In this document: piece by piece, positions 1 to 5,653 of the stretch
Position numbering within the stretch: position 1 is the first letter of the stretch
Layout of the letters: each line of letters begins with the position of its first letter
Assembly (NCBI GenBank): GCA_021772365.1
Contig: JAJFMC010000131.1
Coordinates: 1 to 15,678 of the forward strand
Length of the DNA: 15,678 nt
DNA from: Chlamydiota bacterium
GTDB taxonomy: Bacteria; Chlamydiota; Chlamydiia; Chlamydiales; Criblamydiaceae
Direction: 5' to 3'
Made by a program: the position numbers and the translations under genes
The notes under the pieces: model-generated
The model's input: only the letters and a program-made list of their open reading frames with translations
Databases searched by the model: none
What the model was told of the DNA's origin: nothing

Positions 1-849
1 TCTTTTTTTCTCCAGAGAAGGGAGTTTATTACTTCGAGAAATAGCTAAAATCCTTTCTGAGATTTTTTGTTTAAGAGCATCATCAGATACTGCAGTATAC
101 AACCCCGTTCCTTCCTCATATAAATAGAAACCTCTTTCAGCGGGTTCATATATGAGTATATTTTCGATCTTGACAAGCCCAGCCCAGAAGCTCTGGTTTA
201 AGGAGGTGACCGTACCTTCATTTGATAGATAGTAGGGTTCTCCATACTTTTGAATGAGCTCTTCTATAGAAGGCAATATAGGATCTTTCTTTTCATCGTT
301 TTTACAAAGAAAGTCGGAAAAGGCTTTTAGCACCTCTTTTTTTGGAATGTTTTTTATTTCACAATTGTTTTCAATGGTATAGGCTTGCTTAGATTCTGGA
401 TGAATGCTATTTGGGCCGACAATTTGTGAACCTTTTGCGATGATATCGCCGAAATGTTGCTGTTCCTTTTGCAGCACCATCTTGTTACCAAAATCGTCAC
501 AAAAATAGTAGTAGTGAAATCCCTTTTTTGTTTTCACAGTAAAGGTCTCGGGAAGGTTCTTTAGAACTATTTTACTGATAGCTTCGCTGTCAGCATCAAC
601 AACTATTAATCCATTAGAGCCTCCTAAAACACCGTAGTTGTTGCCTTTTCTTATGTGTTCTTCAATCTCCTGATAGGAGATTTTTTTCTTTTGCCAGTTT
701 TTTTCTATAGGGACTTTGCTTATTCCTTTAAGTTTGACGAAATTGAACCCCTTATGGCGTAGCTGTTGAGGAATACCCTCTTTACTTGGAGATGACTGTG
801 TTTGATTAGAAATACCTACTTTATTTCTTGTTGATTCTTCTGTTACCAC
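1..849 (-). CDS. Bifunctional primase-polymerase (prim-pol), 3' part beyond window
   Basis: Replication protein of a mobile element, likely making primers and extending them at an origin. The frame is open for all 283 codons from a GTG at 849-847 to the window edge, so the C-terminus is missing. GTG is chosen because AGAGGT lies six bases upstream and an in-frame TAA lies just before that. Residues about 30-180 match the bifunctional primase/polymerase N-terminal fold: a GVLGG turn (73-77), the metal-binding DxD pair in LIVVDADS (D85, D87), H112 in a FHYYYF strand, and GDIIAKGSQIVGPNSIHP at 134-151. From about residue 220 the sequence (FWAGLVKIEN, then FYLYEEGTGLY) resembles the D5_N region that precedes a superfamily 3 helicase in plasmid, phage and satellite primases. 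Family assignment is by recognised motifs only. The helicase lies outside the window and is inferred. It is 24 bp downstream of the SpoVG-like gene. Confidence 0.85.
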   Translation of the reverse strand, partial: MVTEESTRNKVGISNQTQSSPSKEGIPQQLRHKGFNFVKLKGISKVPIEKNWQKKKISYQEIEEHIRKGNNYGVLGGSNGLIVVDADSEAISKIVLKNLPETFTVKTKKGFHYYYFCDDFGNKMVLQKEQQHFGDIIAKGSQIVGPNSIHPESKQAYTIENNCEIKNIPKKEVLKAFSDFLCKNDEKKDPILPSIEELIQKYGEPYYLSNEGTVTSLNQSFWAGLVKIENILIYEPAERGFYLYEEGTGLYTAVSDDALKQKISERILAISRSNKLPSLEKKR

Positions 850-873
850 TTTCTTACCTCTTTAGTGTTGGGT

Positions 874-1137
874 CTATAAATCAAAAATTTTGTGAGCCTG
901 CTCGAAGATCTGTGCTTCAATCTCCTTACTAAGATTCGGGTTAATCGGGTGAAACACGGTAATGGCCGAACCCCCACCTGGTCGCGTTGGATAGGTCAAA
1001 CGATAACCCTGACCATCGCGCCGGCTGTGAATACCAATCGAATTAAGGTGTAGCTGCCCGTCTAGTTCAACGCTCGCAAACCCCAACAACCCCTGTTTCT
1101 GTCTAATTGGAATGATCTCCACTTTGCTTACTTTCAA
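874..1137 (-). CDS. SpoVG-like small protein
   Basis: An 87-residue protein resembling the SpoVG family, small site-specific DNA- or RNA-binding regulators. Seen in the sequence: FASVELDGQLHLNSIGI, then DGQGYRLTYPTR, a glycine-rich turn, and FHPINPN followed by a C-terminal helix. This is the strand order and PxR...HPIN pattern of SpoVG. The TTG at 1137-1135 is chosen as start because GGAGGT lies four bases upstream. The longer upstream ATG frame adds 23 residues unlike the family and has no comparable site. The gene overlaps the small upstream ORF by 35 bp and ends 24 bp before the prim-pol gene, so the three are probably cotranscribed. SpoVG-like proteins next to primases suggest a role in replication or expression control of the element (inference). 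Divergence from classical SpoVG is considerable. Confidence 0.65.
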   Translation of the reverse strand: MKVSKVEIIPIRQKQGLLGFASVELDGQLHLNSIGIHSRRDGQGYRLTYPTRPGGGSAITVFHPINPNLSKEIEAQIFEQAHKIFDL

Positions 1138-1267
1138 AGTTACCTCCTTTAGTGCTCTTCTGTTTCTCTCGACGCTCAATCTGAAGAAGAAGGTTGAAAA
1201 AACCAACTAGTCGGTCCTTTTCAAACTTCTGCGGTGAAGAGCTGTTAATTTCTTTTTCATTCAACAT
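1103..1267 (-). CDS. Small protein of unknown function (54 aa)
   Basis: A 54-codon ORF from ATG at 1267-1265, first in the leftward gene set. It is not recognised. The protein is hydrophilic with a central amphipathic stretch (KDRLVGFFNLLLQIERR) and a lysine-rich tail, without signal peptide or membrane segment. The open frame continues upstream to 1417, but that extension runs through the GGAAAC repeat cluster and reads as non-coding. No strong Shine-Dalgarno site precedes the ATG. Its last 35 bases overlap the SpoVG-like gene and contain that gene's GGAGGT site, an arrangement typical of translational coupling. The reality of this gene rests on that arrangement and on its plausible amino-acid composition. 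Confidence 0.45.
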   Translation of the reverse strand: MLNEKEINSSSPQKFEKDRLVGFFNLLLQIERREKQKSTKGGNFESKQSGDHSN

Positions 1268-1308
1268 GGCACCACTATAAAGCTTTTCAAAGGCTACAGC
1301 TGAGTTTC

Positions 1309-1385
1309 GGAAACAAATGGGAACTAATGGAAACGCAACCAAGGGGAGTATTGACACTTTGTGGAAACGCAATGGAAACAAGACT
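1309..1385. repeat. Five phased GGAAAC direct repeats (iteron-like)
   Basis: Five copies of a 12-bp unit related to GGAAACAAATGG start at 1309, 1319, 1329, 1363 and 1374. The second copy (GGGAACTAATGG) differs from the first at two positions. The third and fourth carry GGAAACGCAA, and the fifth is GGAAACAAGA. Start-to-start distances are 10, 10, 34 and 11, so the copies sit near the same face of the helix. The cluster lies upstream of the leftward replication genes and upstream of the rightward operon. Repeats of this kind are binding sites either for a replication initiator (iterons) or for a regulator; the sequence alone does not decide between them. Confidence 0.6.
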
Positions 1386-1418
1386 CTAATATTTAATTTA
1401 GCAGAAACCTCTAACACC

Positions 1419-1448
1419 TTGCTAATTAGCGCTGTTTTATGGTAATCT
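1419..1448 (+). promoter_or_regulatory. Weak candidate promoter with palindromic operator for the rightward operon
   Basis: TTGCTA (1419-1424) is followed after 18 bases by TAATCT (1443-1448), preceded by TG in the extended -10 position. A perfect 10-bp palindrome, GCTAATTAGC (1421-1430), overlaps the -35 and the spacer, a common place for a repressor site. The boxes match the consensus poorly (4/6 and 3/6), so this is only a candidate. No better promoter for the gene starting at 1473 was found in the 205-bp gap 1268-1472. Confidence 0.3.
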
Positions 1449-1472
1449 ATTGTAAAGTTTGCAAAGGTTTAA

Positions 1473-2255
1473 ATGGATTTTAAAAATAATACTATAGATA
1501 CATCTCTACTAACCCCTACATTAACCGGTGAGTTGTCGGTACTTCCACACCTGGTCGATGTTGCTCAAAGAAAGCATGAGGAATATGATTTTTTTGAACA
1601 TCTTTGCAGCTTTGTTGTCCCCTTTATTTCGAAATCAAAGTTACTAGAACCTCTTCGTAACCTTCGAGAAGATGAGAGAAAAAAGTATCAAAATGAAATA
1701 ACTAAATTTGAGCTAAAAGTAGTATCCGAAATACAAAACGCCTGTCAATTACTGAAGAAAAGGATTCATGAAAATAAATTCGAAGCAAATAAAGATGTTT
1801 TAAAAAAAATATCTGATATTCAACAAGTATTAAAGACCGGTGGGGATATCTATAGCCCTCATTATTATGAAGTTGCTGCATGTAAACTTGCACAGATTTG
1901 TTACGAACTTCTCGAACATCAACACCTTCTATCTAATGTTATTGAAACTGATGCCCTCACAAAATTCAACCCGACAACGCCTACTATCACCTTTATAAAG
2001 GGGCAACAAGGGTCGCACATCCATTTTTGTAAGAGTTTAAGAGAACTTTACAACCTCCGTGAAAGCACATGTAGAGAATATCCAGAAGATATTTGGGTGA
2101 TTTGGGAGCGTCTGTATGCTGCGTATCTAGCTTGGCACCTACCAGAGTCATATTTCAAGGGACCTGGATTTGAAACAGGTACTCCTGTAAAAATTCAAAA
2201 GTCGAATAGTCTCTTTCGCTTAAAATGCTACTGGAATGAAATGCAACGCATTTGA
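1473..2255 (+). CDS. Unknown protein (260 aa), probably the N-terminal part of a gene split by TGA
   Basis: First gene of the rightward operon; not recognised. ATG at 1473 follows AAAGG by five bases. The product is mostly helical and charged, with a likely coiled-coil stretch around residues 60-125 rich in Lys and Glu, and an aromatic-rich C-terminal part (EDIWVIWERLYAAYLAWHLPESYF at about 205-228, a tryptophan/tyrosine-rich helix). No signal peptide, membrane segment or catalytic motif is apparent. Base composition is much more AT-rich than the restriction genes (the line at 1681 is 25% GC), which suggests a different origin. The stop is a single TGA at 2253-2255. The same frame then stays open to 2861, so the gene may once have encoded about 462 residues together with the following ORF. 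Confidence 0.6.
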   Translation: MDFKNNTIDTSLLTPTLTGELSVLPHLVDVAQRKHEEYDFFEHLCSFVVPFISKSKLLEPLRNLREDERKKYQNEITKFELKVVSEIQNACQLLKKRIHENKFEANKDVLKKISDIQQVLKTGGDIYSPHYYEVAACKLAQICYELLEHQHLLSNVIETDALTKFNPTTPTITFIKGQQGSHIHFCKSLRELYNLRESTCREYPEDIWVIWERLYAAYLAWHLPESYFKGPGFETGTPVKIQKSNSLFRLKCYWNEMQRI

Positions 2256-2262
2256 TACAGGC

Positions 2263-2294
2263 GTCCCTCTAAAGAAGGGGACAGTTGTTTTTTT
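2263..2294 (+). terminator. Weak hairpin followed by a T run
   Basis: GTCCCT (2263-2268) can pair with GGGGAC (2277-2282), one pair being G-T, across an eight-base loop. Seven T residues follow at 2288-2294, five bases after the stem. The stem is short and the T run is offset, so this is at best a weak attenuator between the two unknown ORFs. It also lies inside the frame that stays open from 2256 to 2861, so it may simply be former coding sequence. Confidence 0.2.
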
Positions 2295-2318
2295 ATTCCT
2301 TCTGAGTATCTCCGGTAT

Positions 2319-2861
2319 TTGAACACACTTGTTTCTGAAATTGTTTGCTGGAACAGCCTAAAAGACAAACAGCCTGATATCACTAAAAATCAAAATCAGA
2401 CTCACCACTCAAAACCATACTATGCCATTGAAATTTGGTTGGAAGGTAACGAACTTCGATTAATTATTGAGCATGAGAAATGCGGCGAAAAAGAAGTCCT
2501 TCTTTTACATTCTTTCCGCGAGGATTCAACGGCATTTAAATTCATTCAATCCCTGATTAAGAACCCAGGAAAAGAAGTCAATCTACGAGATTTTGATGAA
2601 GGGGACCAGTCGGCTGCAAAAATACTATGCAATATAAAGGTCAATGACTCCCTTCGTAAGCTTGTTTTTTCAGGTTCTACAAAATACAAAAGAACACTTA
2701 AACAAATCAGAGTCATCCTGAAAAAGCATCCTCATAAGACTGCGGTTGAAATAACTGAATACATTAGGAATTTGGGACTTACTCAAATAGAAGGATCTTT
2801 CTTATCTATTGATCCTGAAAAAACTAACCAGTCAGAAAATATTGACAAGGTTTTATTATGA
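2319..2861 (+). CDS. Unknown protein (180 aa), probably the C-terminal part of the split gene
   Basis: The ORF is written from TTG at 2319, but no convincing ribosome binding site precedes it and the whole frame has no ATG codon. It is in the same frame as the 1473-2255 gene, and no stop interrupts 2256-2318. This fits a downstream fragment of one longer gene better than an independent gene. The product has a beta-rich central section (YAIEIWLEGNELRLIIEH) and then a stretch resembling a winged-helix unit (AFKFIQSLIKNPGKEVNLRDF). A basic segment follows (KYKRTLKQIRVILKKHP), compatible with nucleic-acid binding (inference). Its stop overlaps the ATG of the HsdM remnant by four bases (ATGA at 2858-2861), so it belonged to the restriction operon. 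Function unknown. Confidence 0.5.
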   Translation: MNTLVSEIVCWNSLKDKQPDITKNQNQTHHSKPYYAIEIWLEGNELRLIIEHEKCGEKEVLLLHSFREDSTAFKFIQSLIKNPGKEVNLRDFDEGDQSAAKILCNIKVNDSLRKLVFSGSTKYKRTLKQIRVILKKHPHKTAVEITEYIRNLGLTQIEGSFLSIDPEKTNQSENIDKVLL

Positions 2862-3088
2862 AAACAAAACAGAATGCGCATGTTCTCAGTTCTTCAAGTG
2901 AGGCACCTAGATTAAGGGATGCAGACCTTACAACGCTTAATGACCTTGAACGTCATTTATGGGGAGCTGCACATATTATAACAGGCCCTATCGATGCATT
3001 CGACTACAAAACGTATATCTTTCCAATACTCTTCTTTAAAAGAGTGGGCGACAAAATAATGAAAATCACAAGGAAACAGCATGTTTGA
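2858..3088 (+). pseudogene. HsdM N-terminal remnant (76 aa)
   Basis: This short ORF carries a recognisable start of a type I methyltransferase subunit: residues about 26-63 read LNDLERHLWGAAHII, then DAFDYKTYIFPILFFKRVGD. That is the N-terminal helical domain of one HsdM branch (L-W-A-A-D-x-L...DYK-x-IF-x-LLFFKR). After FKRVGD the similarity stops and a few unrelated residues lead to a TGA at 3086-3088. No methyltransferase motifs are present. The intact hsdM that starts at 3081 overlaps its end by eight bases and has a different N-terminus, so the remnant is the scar of an older or replaced hsdM. It is probably still translated, given the ATGA overlap with the gene before it. It may now serve mainly to couple translation into hsdM (inference). 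Confidence 0.75.
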
Positions 3089-4535
3089 ACAAACTTTTAG
3101 GAATATTGATGGCGTACTTTGGAAGGATGCAGGTTGCACCAGTGAGCTCGACTACACAGAGCAGACCTCTTGGCTTCTCTTCCTGAAGTATCTCGATGCT
3201 CTTGAGCAAGACAAAGCTGTTGAAGCTGCTTTGCATGGTAAAACTTATACGCACATCATCGACGAAACTTATCGCTGGGAAAACTGGGCTGCTCCAAAAG
3301 ATAAAAATGGCCAACTAGACCATAACGTAGCCTTGACAGGTGACGACCTTCTTAGTTTCGTCAATCACAAGCTCTTTCCCTACCTACAAAGCTTCAAGAC
3401 CAAAGCGACAGACCCAAACACTATTGAGTACAAGATTGGCGAGATTTTTTGGGAAATCAAAAATAAAATTGTTAGTGGCTATAGTCTAAGAGAAATCATT
3501 GACCACATCGATGAACTGCGGTTTCTCTCCCAAGATGAAAAATACGAACTTTCTCATCTATATGAAGCTAAAATCAAAAACATGGGCAATGCAGGTCGAA
3601 ACGGTGGCGAGTACTACACTCCTCGCGCGCTCATTCGGGCCATTATTCAGGTTGTTCATCCAAAAATTGGGGAAAAAATCTACGACGGTGCAGTAGGCTC
3701 TGCGGGCTTCTTATGCGAAGCGTTTGACTATCTCAAGTCAAAGGGCAATCTCACCACAAAAGACCTCGAAACTCTCCAAGCAAGTACCTTTTACGGTAAA
3801 GAGAAGAAATCCCTTGCTTATGTCATCGCCATCATGAATATGATTTTGCATGGCATCGAAGCTCCTAATATCATTCACACAAATACCCTCTCGGAAAACC
3901 TAGCAGATGTTCAAGAAAAGGACCGCTACAACGTTATTCTTGCTAATCCACCCTTTGGCGGAAAAGAGCGCAAAGAAGTGCAGCAAAACTTCCCCATTCG
4001 AACAGGCGAGACCGCATTTCTATTTTTGCAGCACTTCATTAAAATGCTCAAAGCAGGCGGTCGTGCAGGCGTCGTTATCAAAAACACCTTTCTCTCTAAT
4101 ACCGACAATGCTTCTGTCAGTTTGCGAAAGCTCCTTCTCGAAAGTTGCAACTTACATACTGTCCTCGATTGCCCTAGTGGTACTTTCCTAGGGGCAGGAG
4201 TAAAAACAGTTGTGCTCTTTTTTGAAAAGGGGTCGCCAACCAAAAATACTTGGTACTATCAGCTAGACCCAGGTCGCAACCTTGGAAAAACGAATCCGTT
4301 AAACGATAAAGACCTTGAGGAGTTTGTTGAACTGCAAAAAAACTGTACTGACTCTGAGAAAAGTTGGTCCCTTAATATCAAGAATGTTGATCAGGGAACC
4401 TTTGACCTTTCAGTCAAGAACCCAAATGCAAAGGAAGAAATTACTCATCGGACACCCTCTGAGATTATCGATGAAATTCGTGTACTAGATGCTGAAAGTG
4501 CTGAAGCTCTTGCAAAGATAGAGGGACTTTTATGA
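3081..4535 (+). CDS. hsdM: Type I restriction-modification methyltransferase subunit HsdM
   Basis: Adenine N6-methyltransferase subunit. With HsdS it methylates the recognition site, and with HsdR it forms the restriction complex in the cytoplasm. The 484-residue length is normal. Seen in order: HsdM_N helical domain with DGVLWKDAGCTSELDYTEQTSWLLFLKYLD (residues 10-39, quoted in part), GEYYTPR (176-182) at the start of the catalytic domain, SAM-binding motif I as YDGAVGSAGFL (201-211), and catalytic motif IV NPPF (289-292). Motif I has DGAVGSAGF instead of the more common DPACGTGGF, a variant I know from this HsdM branch. Both catalytic motifs are intact, so activity is expected. ATG at 3081 follows AGGA by seven bases. 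The end overlaps hsdS by four bases (ATGA), which implies coupled translation of the M and S subunits. Confidence 0.95.
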   Translation: MFEQTFRNIDGVLWKDAGCTSELDYTEQTSWLLFLKYLDALEQDKAVEAALHGKTYTHIIDETYRWENWAAPKDKNGQLDHNVALTGDDLLSFVNHKLFPYLQSFKTKATDPNTIEYKIGEIFWEIKNKIVSGYSLREIIDHIDELRFLSQDEKYELSHLYEAKIKNMGNAGRNGGEYYTPRALIRAIIQVVHPKIGEKIYDGAVGSAGFLCEAFDYLKSKGNLTTKDLETLQASTFYGKEKKSLAYVIAIMNMILHGIEAPNIIHTNTLSENLADVQEKDRYNVILANPPFGGKERKEVQQNFPIRTGETAFLFLQHFIKMLKAGGRAGVVIKNTFLSNTDNASVSLRKLLLESCNLHTVLDCPSGTFLGAGVKTVVLFFEKGSPTKNTWYYQLDPGRNLGKTNPLNDKDLEEFVELQKNCTDSEKSWSLNIKNVDQGTFDLSVKNPNAKEEITHRTPSEIIDEIRVLDAESAEALAKIEGLL

Positions 4536-5653
4536 AAAAGGGATGGAAGGAAAAAACTCTCAGTTCAGTCCTCAAGCTTGAATACGGTAAGCCCTTAGAA
4601 AAGGATTACAGAAAATCTGACGGCCTATATCCAGCTTATGGGGCTAATGGTGAAAAAGCAAGAACTGATAAATATTATCATGACAAACCCTCAATCATTG
4701 TTGGTCGCAAGGGTTCAGCTGGAGAAATCAACCTTACCACAGAAAAATTCTGGCCTCTTGATGTCACGTATTTTGTAACTTTTGATGAGAAAAACTATGA
4801 CCTTCGCTTTCTATTTTACCTTTTAACTATATTAAATCTACCAAGTCTTGCCAAAGGCGTTAAACCTGGAATTAATAGAAATGATGTTTACTCAAAGAGA
4901 GTAAAGATCCCCCCAATCGAAGAGCAAAAACGCATCGTCAGCATCCTCGACGAAACCTTCAAAGCCATCGACATCGCCAAAGCAAACACCCAAAAAAACC
5001 TTCAAAATGCCCGCGCTCTTTTTGCGAGCTTTTTGAATGATATTTTTTCCACTAGTGGACCTGAGTGGGCCACATGTTTATTAGGAAATGAAACAAACTT
5101 TATAGATTATCGTGGTAAGACCCCTTTAAAAACACCTGCAGGAATTCGGTTAATTACTGCTAAAAATATTAAAAAGGGTGTTTTACTCGAAGAACCAAAA
5201 GAATTTATCGATCCTGATAACTATGAAACCTGGATGACTAGAGGTATTCCTGAAAAAGGAGATATATTGTTTACAACTGAAGCACCTCTGGGAAATGTTG
5301 CGCAATTAGATACTGATGAGAAGGTAGCATTTGCTCAGCGGGTCATTATCATCCAACCTTCTATTTCAATTGAAAAAGACTTTTTAAAGTACCTTCTTTT
5401 ATCTCATCCCATCCAGAAAAAAATCAACGATAATGGTACAGGTGCTACGGTTAAAGGAATTAAATCAAAATTACTAAAATTAATAGAAATTTCATTCCCA
5501 AAATCAATCACAGAACAAGAGGCTATTGTATCTAAATTAAATTCATTAGATGATGTAACAAAGAATCTTGAATCCACCTACCAAAAGAAACTCACCGCCC
5601 TAGAAGAGCTCAAGAAATCGCTCTTACATCAAGCATTCAATGGAGGACTATGA
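4532..5653 (+). CDS. hsdS: Type I restriction-modification specificity subunit HsdS
   Basis: DNA-recognition subunit that sets the two half-sites bound by HsdM and HsdR. The 373 residues show the usual two-fold layout. Target recognition domain 1 covers about residues 1-127, and the central conserved helix starts PPIEEQKRIVSILDETF (127-143) and runs to about 171. Target recognition domain 2 covers about 175-325. The C-terminal conserved helix reads EQEAIVSKLNSLDD...LEELKKSLLHQAFNG (328-371). Both recognition domains look complete. Base composition alternates: the line at 4921 (central helix) is 50% GC, while the lines at 5161 and 5461 (domain 2) are 27% and 22%. This fits import of recognition domains from AT-rich donors. 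The specificity cannot be read from the sequence. The stop overlaps the start of hsdR by four bases. Confidence 0.95.
   Translation: MKKGWKEKTLSSVLKLEYGKPLEKDYRKSDGLYPAYGANGEKARTDKYYHDKPSIIVGRKGSAGEINLTTEKFWPLDVTYFVTFDEKNYDLRFLFYLLTILNLPSLAKGVKPGINRNDVYSKRVKIPPIEEQKRIVSILDETFKAIDIAKANTQKNLQNARALFASFLNDIFSTSGPEWATCLLGNETNFIDYRGKTPLKTPAGIRLITAKNIKKGVLLEEPKEFIDPDNYETWMTRGIPEKGDILFTTEAPLGNVAQLDTDEKVAFAQRVIIIQPSISIEKDFLKYLLLSHPIQKKINDNGTGATVKGIKSKLLKLIEISFPKSITEQEAIVSKLNSLDDVTKNLESTYQKKLTALEELKKSLLHQAFNGGL

Noticed and set aside
1351..1356. TTGACA as a perfect -35 box for a rightward promoter
   Set aside because: No acceptable -10 box lies 15-19 bases downstream; the sequence there is part of the GGAAAC repeats.
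1309..1385. CRISPR array
   Set aside because: The repeat units are only 12 bp with 10-11 bp spacing and no unique spacers, which fits iterons or operators and not CRISPR.
2253..2255. TGA read as tryptophan or selenocysteine (altered code)
   Set aside because: TGA ends hsdM, hsdS and hsdR at normal positions, so it is a regular stop here, and no selenocysteine context was apparent.
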